Assembly: GCF_013375155.1 (NCBI RefSeq)
Contig: NZ_JABXOF010000009.1
Coordinates: forward strand, 186,001 to 250,000
Length of the DNA stretch: 64,000 bases
Source of the DNA: Serratia ureilytica
GTDB taxonomy: Bacteria > Pseudomonadota > Gammaproteobacteria > Enterobacterales > Enterobacteriaceae
Direction: 5' to 3'
The translations under genes were made by a program, and so were the position numbers. Below are positions 1 to 9,144 of this stretch, in pieces. Each line of letters begins with the position of its first letter. Positions within the stretch are counted from its first letter, which is position 1. The notes beneath the pieces were generated by a model. The model had not been told where the DNA came from. It saw nothing but the letters and a program-made list of their open reading frames with translations, and made no database searches.

Positions 1-203
1 TTATCGTACACCCCGACGTTGTGCCCCACTTCGTCGCGGATGTCGTTCCATTCGGAACAGGCCACCTGACAGGCCTTGCAGCCGATACAGGTGGTGACAT
101 CGATCAGTTTGGCCACTTCTTCCTGGTGGTCACGGGCGCGCGGCGCCGGCGTGAAGCCATTGGTGGCGGATTTACGAATGATGTCTTGAGATTGCATGGC
201 CAT
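1..203 (-). CDS. fdoH: Formate dehydrogenase-O iron-sulfur (beta) subunit, N-terminal part
   Basis: Electron-transfer subunit of the membrane-bound respiratory formate dehydrogenase. It carries the [4Fe-4S] clusters that pass electrons from the FdoG active site to the cytochrome b subunit. Only about the first 67 codons are in the window; the gene runs off the left edge. The start MAMQSQDII and the first ferredoxin motif [11 protein letters not shown] are clear and match the FdnH/FdoH family. The ATG at 203 lies 12 bases after the fdoG stop, so the two genes are one operon transcribed leftward. Confidence 0.95.
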   Translation of the reverse strand, partial: MAMQSQDIIRKSATNGFTPAPRARDHQEEVAKLIDVTTCIGCKACQVACSEWNDIRDEVGHNVGVYD

Positions 204-215
204 AATTCGTCTCCG

Positions 216-3200
216 TTACACCTTTTCCACGTTGACCAGGAACGCCTTGAACTCCGGCGTTTGCGTATTGGCGTCGCCGACGAACGGCGTCAGCGTGTTG
301 GCGATAAAGCCTTTCTTCGCCACTCCTTCGTAACCCCAGTGAATCGGGATGCCGATGGTGTCGACTTCCTGGCCGTGCACCTGCAGCGTACGAATTCGCT
401 TGGTCACCACCGCCTTGGCCTTGATGTAGCCGCGGTTGGAACTGACCTTCACGGTATCGCCCTGCTTGATGCCCTTCTTCTCCGCCAGCTTTTCGCCGAT
501 CTCCACGAACTGTTCCGGCTGGGCGATGGCGTTCAGCCGCGCGTGCTTGGTCCAGTAGTGGAAGTGCTCGGTCAGACGATAGGTGGTGCCGACGTACGGG
601 AACTTGTCGGATTTGCCCATCGCCGCCAGATCGTCCTTGAACACGCGCGCCGCCGGGTTGGACACCACGTTCGGGTGCAGCGGGTTGGTGCCGAGCGGCG
701 TTTCGAACGGCTCGTAGTGTTCAGGGAACGGCCCTTCCGCCATTTTGTCGGTGGCGAACAGGCGGCCCATGCCTTCCGGCTGCATGATGAACGGCCCGAC
801 GTCGCTGCCCGGCGCGGCGGTGCTGTAGTCCGGGATATCGGCCCCGACCCACTTGGCGCCGTCCCACTCCAGCAGCTGGCGTTTCGGATCCCACGGTTTA
901 CCCTGCGGATCCGCCGAGGCGCGGTTGTACAGAATGCGACGGTTGAGCGGCCATGCCCAGGCCCAGCCCAGCGTGTTGCCGAGGCCGGACGGATCGGCGT
1001 TGTCGCGCCGCGCCATCTGGTTGCCGGCCGGCGTCCAGCTGCCGGCGAAGATCCAGCAACCGCTGGCGGTGGTGCCGTCGTCGCGCAGCTGCGCGAACGA
1101 GCTGAGCAGCTCGCCTTTTTTCACCACCACTTTGCCGTCGGCATCCAGCAGATCCGCCAGCGCCTTGCCGTTGTTCTCCTGCGCCACCTCTTCCGGGGCC
1201 GGGTTGTCCGGCGTCAGGTAGTCCCAGCGCATGTTCAGCACCTGTTCCGGCACCGCGCCGCCGTCGCGCGCATACATCTCGCGCAGGCGGCTGAAGATGC
1301 CCGCCAGGATCTCGCCGTCGTTCAGCGCTTCACCCGGGGCGTCCGCGCCTTTCCAGTGCCACTGCAGCCAGCGGCCGGAGTTGACGATCGAGCCGTTCTC
1401 TTCGGCGAAGCAGGTGGACGGCAGGCGGAACACTTCGGTCTGGATCTGCGAGGAATCCACCTCGTTGAACTCGCCGTGGTTCTGCCAGAAGTTGGAGGTC
1501 TCGGTGTTCAACGGATCGATGGTCACCAGGAACTTCAGCTTGGACAGCGAAGCCACCACCTTGTTTTTGTTCGGGAACGACGCCACCGGGTTAAAGCCTT
1601 GGCAGAAGTAGCCGTTGACCTTGCCCTGCGACATCATCTCGAAGTACTGCAGCACGTCGTAGCCTTTGTCCCACTTAGGCAGCCAGTCAAAGCCCCAGCT
1701 GTTGTCCTTCTGCGCCTTGTCGCCGTAGAAGGTCTTCATCATGCTGACGAAGAATTTCGGGTAGTTGCCCCAGTAGTTCACCTGGCCCGGCAGCAGCGCC
1801 TTCGGCGTGTTGGCCTTCAGGTAGGTCTCGAGATCGGTCTGTTTCTCCGACGGCAGCGTCAGGTAGCCCGGCAGGCTCTGCGACAGCAGGCCGAGATCGG
1901 TCAGCCCCTGGATGTTGGAGTGGCCGCGCAGCGCGTTGACGCCGCCGCCCGCCATGCCCATGTTGCCGAGCAGCAGCTGGATCATCGCCATGGTGCGAAT
2001 GTTCTGCGCGCCGACCGAGTGCTGAGTCCAGCCCAGGGCGTACAGGAACGAAGCGGTCTTATCCGCGACGCAGGTTTCGGCGATGTATTCGCACACCTTG
2101 AGGAAATCGTCCTTCGGCGTGCCGCAGATGTTGGTCACCACGTCAGGCGTGTAGCGGCTCACGTGCTGCTTCAGCAGGTTCCACACGCAGCGCGGATCCT
2201 GCAACGTGACGTCGCGCTTGGCGAAGCCGTTCTCGTCGAACTGGTAGTTCCAGGTGGTTTTGTCGTACTTGCGGTTTTCCGCGTCGTAGCCGCTGAACAA
2301 GCCGTCTTCGAAGGCAAAGTCTTCCCGCACCAGCAGGCTGGCGTTGGTGTAGGCCTCGACGTACTCGCGGTTAAACTTGTTGTTGGTCATCAGATACAGC
2401 AACACGCCCGACAGGAAAGCAATGTCGGTCCCGGAGCGGATCGGCGTGTAGAAGTCCGCCACCGATGCGGTTCGGGTAAAGCGCGGATCGATCACGATCA
2501 GCTTGGCATTGTTGTGTATTTTGGCTTCCATCGCCCAGCGGAACCCCACCGGATGCGCTTCCGCCGCATTACCGCCCATGACGATAATCAAATTCGCGTT
2601 CTTAATATCAACCCAGTGGTTGGTCATCGCACCGCGACCAAATGTTGGAGCAAGACTTGCTACCGTTGGTCCGTGTCAGACACGCGCCTGGTTGTCTACG
2701 GCAAGCATGCCGAGAGCGCGACTAAATTTTTGCGACAGAAAACCGGTTTCGTTGCTGGCGGCCGAGGCGCACAGCATGCCGGTGGTCAGCCAACGGTTGA
2801 CGGTAACGCCCTGGTCGTTGGTTTTGATGAAGTTGGCGTCACGGTCTTCTTTCACCAGCTTGGCGATGCGGGTAAAGGCGTCGTCCCAGCTGATGCGCTG
2901 CCATTTGTCCGACCCCGGCGCCCGGTATTCCGGGTACTTGAGGCGGCTTTCGCTGTGGATAAAGTCAACCAGGCCGGCGCCTTTCGGGCAAAGCGCGCCA
3001 CGGTTTACCGGGTGATCCGGATCCCCTTCGATATGGAAAATGCTTTCTTTGGCGTTTTTGGCGCCATCACCAAGGCTGTACATCAACAGCCCACAGCCGA
3101 CGGAACAATACGTACAGGTATTACGGGTCTCGCGGGCGCGCAGCAGTTTGTACTGCCGGGTTTCCGCCAACGCCACTTCGGGGGCAAAGCCCAGCGCGGC

Positions 3201-3263
3201 TACCGTCGTTCCTGCCATACCGCCAGCGCAGATCTTAAAGAACTGCCTTCTGCTGACCTGCAT
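216..3263 (-). CDS. fdoG: Formate dehydrogenase-O major (alpha) subunit, selenoprotein
   Basis: Molybdopterin-guanine-dinucleotide catalytic subunit that oxidises formate to CO2 on the periplasmic side of the inner membrane. The frame is continuous from 3263 to 216 if the TGA at 2678-2676 is read as selenocysteine (residue 196, in the context ...QARV-Sec-HGPTV). This gives about 1015 residues, the family length. The N-terminus has a twin-arginine signal (SRRQFFK then a hydrophobic stretch ending AEVALA-like), and a [4Fe-4S] motif C-x2-C-x3-C follows near residue 50. A gene caller that stops at TGA would split it into 195- and 803-residue pieces. FdoG is the aerobically expressed isozyme; the nitrate-induced FdnG is very similar, so the isozyme letter is inferred. 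Confidence 0.95.
2636..2672 (-). promoter_or_regulatory. SECIS-type hairpin for selenocysteine insertion in fdoG
   Basis: Immediately downstream of the in-frame TGA the message can form an outer stem (GGACCAA with TTTGGTC) and a short inner stem (AGCA/TGCT) closing a loop AGTCT. This is the position and shape of bacterial SECIS elements bound by SelB. The fold was drawn by eye from the sequence. Confidence 0.75.
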
Positions 3264-3690
3264 GGGGGTCTCCTTTACTCTCGATTGTCACATTGTTCAA
3301 ATGGCGCTCCTCGCCAAAACGGCGGAGCGCTAATGTCACTGTTGTTATGCTGATACGCGACGCGGCGATATTACCACAGCGTGCTTGTGGTTGTTACACA
3401 CTCGTGCTCATTCAGTGAACGCATTGGCACATTTCGATACATTTCGGCGTCGCAGCAGGCTCGGCGCTCTCTACAGTATAGAGAGTAACCAACGCATCGG
3501 CGCCAAGGCATGAAGAGGCGCTCAAGGCCTCTTTTCTATCAGTATGTTAACGCAGCGATTTGTTCATTAACCACACAGTCAGCAGGGCATTGATAATCAT
3601 TTTCAATATCATTTAATTAACTATAATGATCCGACTGCTTACGCGGTGCTCGCCCTTTGCGCCGCCCATACACCACTGGAGATGATGATT
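3264..3690. other. fdoG-sodA divergent intergenic region
   Basis: No convincing coding frame in 427 bases. It must hold the promoters of fdoG (leftward) and sodA (rightward). It contains a 7-bp inverted repeat CTCTCTA-n5-TAGAGAG at 3467-3485, a rightward terminator-like hairpin at 3513-3535 (AAGAGGC, 7-base loop, GCCTCTT, then a short T-rich tail) and a Fur-box-like site at 3592-3610. Confidence 0.6.
3592..3610. promoter_or_regulatory. Fur box upstream of sodA
   Basis: GATAATCATTTTCAATATC is close to the 19-bp Fur consensus (GATAATGATAATCATTATC), with both outer GATA/TATC halves kept. It lies 80 bases before the sodA start. E. coli sodA is repressed by Fur, so iron control here is expected from the family and supported by the site. 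Confidence 0.7.
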
Positions 3691-4311
3691 ATGAGTTATT
3701 CACTGCCATCCCTGCCGTACGCTTACGACGCACTGGAACCGCATTTCGACAAGCAGACGATGGAAATCCATCACACCAAACACCATCAGACCTACGTCAA
3801 CAACGCCAACACCGTGCTGGAAGCCTACCCTGAGCTGGCCAAATACAGCGTTGAAGAGCTGATCCAGGATCTGGATAAAGTGCCTGCCGACAAACGCACT
3901 TTCATGCGCAACAACGCCGGCGGCCACGCCAACCACAGCTTCTTCTGGAAAAACCTGAAAACCGGCACCACGCTGGGCGGCGATCTGAAAGCGGCCATCG
4001 AGCGCGATTTCGGCAGCGTTGAGAAATTCCAGGAAGAGTTCGAGAAAGCCGCAGCCACCCGCTTCGGTTCCGGTTGGGCCTGGCTGGTGCTGAAAGACGG
4101 CAAACTGGCCGTGGTGTCTACCGCTAACCAGGACAGCCCGCTGATGGGCGAAGCCGTCGCCGGCGCTTCCGGTTTCCCAATCATCGGTCTGGACGTGTGG
4201 GAACACGCTTACTACCTGAAATATCAGAACAAACGCCCTGACTACATCAAGGCGTTCTGGAACGTGGTCAACTGGGACGAAGCGGCCGCACGCTTCGCCG
4301 CGAAGAAGTAA
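3691..4311 (+). CDS. sodA: Superoxide dismutase [Mn]
   Basis: Cytoplasmic manganese superoxide dismutase that converts superoxide to peroxide and oxygen. The product is 206 residues, the E. coli SodA length. The ATG at 3691 ([13 protein letters not shown]) was chosen over an upstream in-frame ATG because it matches the family N-terminus and follows a GGAG ribosome site. Metal ligands are visible in HHTKHHQ, in the [11 protein letters not shown] segment and in LDVWEHAYY. The NQDSPL context (Gln before Asp) favours the Mn over the Fe type. A strong terminator follows, so it is probably transcribed alone. Confidence 0.98.
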   Translation: MSYSLPSLPYAYDALEPHFDKQTMEIHHTKHHQTYVNNANTVLEAYPELAKYSVEELIQDLDKVPADKRTFMRNNAGGHANHSFFWKNLKTGTTLGGDLKAAIERDFGSVEKFQEEFEKAAATRFGSGWAWLVLKDGKLAVVSTANQDSPLMGEAVAGASGFPIIGLDVWEHAYYLKYQNKRPDYIKAFWNVVNWDEAAARFAAKK

Positions 4312-4333
4312 TTCGCCCCCGTTGATGAAGATG

Positions 4334-4357
4334 CCCGCCGCCGGCGGGTATTTTTTT
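4334..4357 (+). terminator. Rho-independent terminator of sodA
   Basis: GC-rich inverted repeat CCCGC-CGCCG-GCGGG followed by TATTTTTTT, starting 23 bases after the sodA stop. Confidence 0.85.
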
Positions 4358-4436
4358 GCCTGAAATCCGCTAAAGTTTGACCACTTCTTGCCGATGGTTT
4401 GTTCAATTGACGTTCGCCCGGAGAAGGAAAAACGCT

Positions 4437-6365
4437 ATGGCGGCATTGCAAGCATTGGCAGGAAAGTTCACCCATCTCACCGTAGGTAAAAAGCTCGGCC
4501 TCGGCTTCGCGCTGTTGCTGCTGTTGGCGGTCGTCATCGCTGGCACCGGGGCACAATACCTGCACATCATCGAATCCCGCGCCGATCGCATCGACTTCAG
4601 CAACCGGCTGAACGAGGAGATCAACCAGGCCAAATACAACCGCGCCATGTACGGCCAGACCTACCAGCCGGAGTATCTGCAGAACAACCGCGCCAATATC
4701 GATAACGCCGTCAAACTGATAGATCAGGGCCAGGCGTTGGACTGGGACGCCCAAAGCCGCAAGGATCTGCAGCGTCTGGTGACGCTGATTGGGGAATATC
4801 AGCAACAGCAAAAAATCTTTGAGCAGGCGGTCTCGGCGAAAGACGCGGTGCGCCAGAGCTGGAACATGTCGGAAGTGCAGGCCAGCCTGAGCCAGGTGGA
4901 GCGCCAGCTCACCAACGGCGATCTGCAGTTGGCCTTCATCCAGCTGAACCAGAAGCTGACCCAGGTGCGCTACGGCGCGCGCGGTCTGCTGCTGAGCCTG
5001 AACAAGGAAACCGAAGCGCCGCTGATGGCGGCCATCGACGACGCGCGCGACGCGGCCAACGCCTTGAGCCGCCGGGTCAGCGACGCGCAGCGCCCGCAGC
5101 TGCAACCGCTGCTGGCCGCCCTGGACGATTACAAAAACCGCATCGCTGCCTACCTGCCGGCCTATGAGCACGAGCAGCAGATCAGCCGACAGCTCGGTGA
5201 ACGCGCGCATGAGATCGGCACGCTGGTGAACGCCTTTATGCAGGACGAACTGGCGCAGACGCGCAGCAACATCAACCTGGCGCAGCTGCAGATGGGCATC
5301 ACTACCCTGATCGCGATTATCGCCGGAGTGCTTATCGCCTGGCGCATCACGCTGCAGATCACCCGTCCGCTGCAAAGTACGCTGGCGATGGCGGAACGCA
5401 TCGCCGGCGGCGATCTGCGCCAGGCGCAGACCAGCACCCGCCGCGATGAGTTGGGGCAGTTACTGAACGCGGTGGCGGCGATGAGCCAAAATCTGCGCAC
5501 CATGATTGAGAAGATCCAGATGGGGGTCAGCCAGGTCTCCACCGCCTCCGCGGAAATCGCCGCCGGCAACACCGATCTCTCTTCCCGCACCGAGCAGCAG
5601 GCGGCGGCGGTCGAGGAAACCGCCGCCAGCATGGAACAGCTGACCGCCACGGTGAAACAAAACGCCGACAACGCCCATCACGCCAATCAGCTGGCCACCG
5701 ACGCCTCGCAGACCGCGCAACAGGGCGGCAAGCTGGTGGAGAACGTGGTCAGCACCATGCGCGATATTTCCAGCAGTTCACAGCGTATCGCAGAAATTAC
5801 CACCCTGATCAACGGTATTGCCTTCCAGACCAACATCCTGGCGCTCAACGCCGCGGTGGAAGCGGCGCGCGCCGGCGAACAGGGACGCGGCTTCTCGGTG
5901 GTCGCCAGCGAAGTGCGCAGCCTGGCGAGCCGCAGCGCCCAGGCGGCGAAGGAGATCGAAGGGCTGATCGCCGAATCGGTCAGCCGGGTGAAAACCGGCA
6001 CCGAACTGGTGGAAAGCACCGGCAATACCATGGAGCAGATCGTCCGCTCGGTTACCCACGTGCGCGACATCATGGCCGAGATCGCCGCCGCCTCCGATGA
6101 ACAGACGCGCGGCATCGCCCAGATTGGCCAGGCGATCGTCGAAATGGACCATACCACTCAGCAGAACGCCGCGCTGGTGGAAGAGTCCGCCGCCGCCGCC
6201 GATTCACTGGAAGAGCAGGCCGACATGCTGTTGCAGAGCGTTTCGGTGTTCCGTTTGGCGGAGCAGACCGAACCCGCCGCCGTGAAAGCCGCCGCGCCGA
6301 AAGCGCCGGCCGTAAAACCCGCGGCCGCCAACGCCGCAGCGGAAGAGAACTGGACCACCTTCTGA
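4437..6365 (+). CDS. Methyl-accepting chemotaxis protein
   Basis: Transmembrane chemoreceptor of 642 residues. The ATG at 4437 follows a GGAGAAGG ribosome site; upstream in-frame codons lack one. The order is a short cytoplasmic head, TM1 (about 18-40), a mostly helical periplasmic sensor domain of about 250 residues, TM2 (about 290-312), HAMP, and the long signalling coiled coil. The coiled coil carries two methylation helices and the invariant hairpin tip region around FQTNILALNAAVEAARAGEQ. The C-terminus NWTTF resembles the NWETF pentapeptide that tethers CheR/CheB in major receptors, so this is probably a high-abundance-type receptor. The ligand cannot be read from the sequence. Confidence 0.93.
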   Translation: MAALQALAGKFTHLTVGKKLGLGFALLLLLAVVIAGTGAQYLHIIESRADRIDFSNRLNEEINQAKYNRAMYGQTYQPEYLQNNRANIDNAVKLIDQGQALDWDAQSRKDLQRLVTLIGEYQQQQKIFEQAVSAKDAVRQSWNMSEVQASLSQVERQLTNGDLQLAFIQLNQKLTQVRYGARGLLLSLNKETEAPLMAAIDDARDAANALSRRVSDAQRPQLQPLLAALDDYKNRIAAYLPAYEHEQQISRQLGERAHEIGTLVNAFMQDELAQTRSNINLAQLQMGITTLIAIIAGVLIAWRITLQITRPLQSTLAMAERIAGGDLRQAQTSTRRDELGQLLNAVAAMSQNLRTMIEKIQMGVSQVSTASAEIAAGNTDLSSRTEQQAAAVEETAASMEQLTATVKQNADNAHHANQLATDASQTAQQGGKLVENVVSTMRDISSSSQRIAEITTLINGIAFQTNILALNAAVEAARAGEQGRGFSVVASEVRSLASRSAQAAKEIEGLIAESVSRVKTGTELVESTGNTMEQIVRSVTHVRDIMAEIAAASDEQTRGIAQIGQAIVEMDHTTQQNAALVEESAAAADSLEEQADMLLQSVSVFRLAEQTEPAAVKAAAPKAPAVKPAAANAAAEENWTTF

Positions 6366-6373
6366 CGCCCTCA

Positions 6374-6397
6374 GGCGAGGAATATCCGTTCCTCGCC
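6374..6397. terminator. Shared terminator between the chemoreceptor and the convergent phosphatase
   Basis: Nine-base inverted repeat GGCGAGGAA / TTCCTCGCC with a six-base loop, lying between two convergent stop codons. The T-tract is weak on both sides. Confidence 0.6.
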
Positions 6398-7012
6398 CTA
6401 TCTTTGTGGCAACAGGTGGGTCGCGACTCCCCAATTCAACAAGTTAAAACCAGAGGCGGTCGCATCAAGCATTGCGTAGCCGCAATTGCGATGACCGTAT
6501 CTGCGGAGGTCCTCCTGCGGGTCGGCCCCTTTAAGCCACCAAATCAGTGCCTGCAGAGCATGGCCGTGCGTAACAACACCAAGCGTTTGATTTTGTCCAT
6601 CGACAGCCAGATCGGACAGACAAGCCATCAGGCGCCAGGCAACCTCATAAGCATTCTCCCCTCCCGGAGCCGACGCCTCTGCCTTACCGGCAAAGAGGCA
6701 CTGCGTCGCTTCTGGATAATCGCGCATGGCCTGCGCATAAGATAATCCTTCCAGTCGGCCAAAATCTTGCTCCTGCAAACGCTCATCCATTTGCACAGTG
6801 CAGCCACATCTCTCAGCCAACGTCTCCGCTGTCGTAAAAGCCCGACCAGCCGGTGAACTGATCAACAAAGTGACCGATAACATTTGCAAGCGAGCGCCAA
6901 GCCCAGCGATTTGACGTCGCCCCTCTTCTGTCAGCGGACTGTCACTTCGCCCCTGAATAATCCCCGAGCGGTTCCATTCTGACTCCGCATGCCTCAATAC
7001 AATGAAACGCAT
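6398..7012 (-). CDS. Histidine phosphatase family protein
   Basis: Protein of 204 residues in the phosphoglycerate-mutase-like histidine phosphatase superfamily. The catalytic RHAE motif is at residues 8-11 (MRFIVLRHAESEWN). A second signature histidine appears in VVTHGHALQ near residue 150, and ISSPAGRAFTTAE supplies the phosphate-pocket arginine. The ATG at 7012 was preferred because it places RHAE at the usual distance from the N-terminus; an extended frame adds 16 unsupported residues. The ribosome site is weak. The substrate is unknown: relatives include GpmB, CobC and broad-specificity sugar phosphatases. Codon use is somewhat more AT-rich than in the neighbours. Confidence 0.85.
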   Translation of the reverse strand: MRFIVLRHAESEWNRSGIIQGRSDSPLTEEGRRQIAGLGARLQMLSVTLLISSPAGRAFTTAETLAERCGCTVQMDERLQEQDFGRLEGLSYAQAMRDYPEATQCLFAGKAEASAPGGENAYEVAWRLMACLSDLAVDGQNQTLGVVTHGHALQALIWWLKGADPQEDLRRYGHRNCGYAMLDATASGFNLLNWGVATHLLPQR

Positions 7013-7143
7013 GGTTTTTTCTCGACGATAAAAGCCTAAATATAGACAGGAAAAACACATCCTTCCGTACAGGTAAATGCCGGGTAGTGTACGAGAACAA
7101 CTCAGGCTATGCTGAGCCCTCGACGCGAGACACGGAGGCGCAC

Positions 7144-7815
7144 ATGCATCACCCAGACGTTTACATCGGCAGCATTCAACCCTATGAAGGCGGGCGCCCC
7201 AGCGCCATCGCCAAACGCCAGGTGGATGGCGCCATCCGGCTCACGCCGCTCGGCCTGGAAGGCGACGAACAGGCCGAAAAAAGCTACCACGGCGGGCCGG
7301 ACCGCGCGCTGTGCCACTACCCGCGCGAGCATTATGCCCACTGGCGCGAGCAGTTTCCGGCGCAGGCCGAGCAATTTTGCGCCCCGGCCTTCGGCGAGAA
7401 TATCTCCACCGAAGGGCTGACCGAACACAATGTGTTTATGGGCGACATCTTCCGCTGGGGCGAGGCGCTTATCCAGGTCACCCAGCCGCGCTCGCCGTGC
7501 TTCAAGCTCAATTATCACTTCGCCATCGAGGACATTTCGGTGCTGATGCAGCAAAGCGGCCGCTGCGGCTGGCTGTATCGGGTGGTGTCGCCGGGCGCGG
7601 TCAGCGGCGATCGTCCGCTGGCGTTGGCGGCGCGCAACAGCGATGTGTCGGTGGCCGAAGCCATCGCCATCGCCTGGCACATGCCGTTCGATGCGGAACA
7701 GTATCGCCGCCTGTTGGCGGTGGCCGGCCTCTCCGCCAGCTGGAGCAAGACCATGCTCACGCGGCTCGCCGAAGGGCGCCTTGAGGATTTCAACCGCCGC
7801 CTGCTCGGCCATTGA
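7144..7815 (+). CDS. yiiM: MOSC domain protein YiiM
   Basis: Protein of 223 residues matching E. coli YiiM (224), which helps detoxify N-hydroxylated base analogues such as 6-N-hydroxylaminopurine through the molybdenum cofactor. The MOSC fold is evident from GLEGDEQAEKSYHGGPDRAL near residues 38-57 and from the cysteine in the RSPCFKLN segment (about residue 121), which binds the cofactor in this family. ATG 7144 follows GGAGG by five bases; an upstream in-frame start at 7087 lacks that. In E. coli yiiM also lies close to sodA. Confidence 0.93.
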   Translation: MHHPDVYIGSIQPYEGGRPSAIAKRQVDGAIRLTPLGLEGDEQAEKSYHGGPDRALCHYPREHYAHWREQFPAQAEQFCAPAFGENISTEGLTEHNVFMGDIFRWGEALIQVTQPRSPCFKLNYHFAIEDISVLMQQSGRCGWLYRVVSPGAVSGDRPLALAARNSDVSVAEAIAIAWHMPFDAEQYRRLLAVAGLSASWSKTMLTRLAEGRLEDFNRRLLGH

Positions 7816-7917
7816 AAGCGCGGGCGGAAAAATGAAAAACGTGCGCCGAATGCCGCGTTAACCCTTTTCTTCCGCCTATACTGTAGCCGCACGTTTTTTC
7901 AGCCAGGAGCCAGGTAT

Positions 7918-8697
7918 ATGACCACCCCGACCCATTCGATTCATCACGCCGCCGCCGAGGGCTATCAGGCCAATGCCGATCGCTATGTGAAAGGCCGGCC
8001 GGATTACCCGCCGGAAATCGCCGCCTGGCTGCGTGACGTCATCGGCCTGCACGCCGGCATGACGGTCATCGATCTCGGCGCCGGCACCGGCAAGTTCACC
8101 CCGCGCCTGCTGGAAACCGGCGCGCAGGTGATCGCCGTCGAACCGGTGCCGCAAATGCTGGAAAAACTGTCGGCGGCGCTGCCGCAGGTGAAAACGCTGG
8201 CGGGCACCGCCGACGCGATCCCGCTACCGGACGAGTCGGTGGATGCCGTGGTGTGCGCCCAGTCCTTCCACTGGTTCGCCACGCCGCAGGCGCTGGCGGA
8301 AATCCAGCGCATTCTCAAGCCCGGCGGCAAACTCGGCCTGGTGTGGAACATGCGCGATGCGCGCGTCGGTTGGGTGCGTAAACTGAATCAGATCGTCGAT
8401 AGCCACGAAGGCGATGCGCCGCGTTTCTATACCGGCGAATGGCGCAAACTCTTCCCGTTCAAAGGCTTTGAACCGCTGCAGGAGCAGGTGTTTATGCTCG
8501 GCCACCGCGGCGCGGTGGAGGACGTGATCTACAACCGCGTGCGTTCAACCAGCTTTATCGCCGCGCTGCCGCAGCCGCAACAGGAGCAGGTTATCGATCG
8601 GTTGCGCCAACTGGTGGCGGAAGAAGAGGAACTGCGGGGCAAGGACACGGTCACCGTGCCCTATCAGACCAAGGCGTATTTCACCACCAAGGTCTGA
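7918..8697 (+). CDS. Class I SAM-dependent methyltransferase
   Basis: Protein of 259 residues with a Rossmann-type methyltransferase domain. Motif I is VIDLGAGTGKFT (about residues 49-60), an acidic residue ends strand 2 (VIAVEPVP), motif post-I follows, and QSFHWFATPQALAE then RILKPGGKLGLVWN give motifs II-III. The family (methyltransferase type 11, YafE/UbiE-like) includes small-molecule methyltransferases; the substrate cannot be inferred. The ATG at 7918 follows GAGCCAGG. It stands alone between yiiM and yibL. Confidence 0.9.
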   Translation: MTTPTHSIHHAAAEGYQANADRYVKGRPDYPPEIAAWLRDVIGLHAGMTVIDLGAGTGKFTPRLLETGAQVIAVEPVPQMLEKLSAALPQVKTLAGTADAIPLPDESVDAVVCAQSFHWFATPQALAEIQRILKPGGKLGLVWNMRDARVGWVRKLNQIVDSHEGDAPRFYTGEWRKLFPFKGFEPLQEQVFMLGHRGAVEDVIYNRVRSTSFIAALPQPQQEQVIDRLRQLVAEEEELRGKDTVTVPYQTKAYFTTKV

Positions 8698-8708
8698 CGC
8701 CCGGGGAT

Positions 8709-9071
8709 TCAGAACGCTTTCTTGGCGTAGCCGGTGACCGCTTTCAGGCCCATCTCGCGGCCCAGCGCGGTCATCGGGTGCACGACGATCAGCCCGCGCG
8801 CGCTTTTCTTCAGCGCGCCCATATCGGCCTGCTCTTTCTTGGTGATCTCGCGGCTGAACGGCAGCTGGCTCAGCTTCTGCGCTTCGGCGCTCAGCTTCTC
8901 GCCGCGCACGTTTTTCAGGCGCTCGATCTCCGTCGCCAGCTTCTCTTTCTCTTTGGTGTGCTGCGCGATCAACTCAGGGTTGCCCTGTTGGATCACGGTG
9001 GCATCTTTGTGGTTCAAGGCGTCCAGCAGGTCGCTCAGGCGCTTGATCTCTGCCTTTTCTTTCTCTTTCAT
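8709..9071 (-). CDS. yibL: Ribosome-associated protein YibL
   Basis: Small protein of 120 residues matching E. coli YibL. The C-terminal half, [15 protein letters not shown] and [14 protein letters not shown], is nearly identical by recall. The N-terminal two thirds is a charged helix predicted to be a coiled coil. YibL co-sediments with ribosomal subunits in E. coli, but its role is unknown. In E. coli it directly follows mtlR; here a MocR/LysE pair lies between them. Confidence 0.93.
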   Translation of the reverse strand: MKEKEKAEIKRLSDLLDALNHKDATVIQQGNPELIAQHTKEKEKLATEIERLKNVRGEKLSAEAQKLSQLPFSREITKKEQADMGALKKSARGLIVVHPMTALGREMGLKAVTGYAKKAF

Positions 9072-9144
9072 GGTCTCTGGCCCGTTGTGCCCAAAATGGC
9101 ACGCTAATCAATGATACCGGCATTGTAGCAAAAGGCGCGCGCCG

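Noticed and set aside
21-3353. A 1110-codon open frame on the plus strand across fdoG
   Set aside because: It is the antisense shadow of fdoG in GC-rich DNA, with Arg/His/Val-rich low-information sequence and no recognisable domain.
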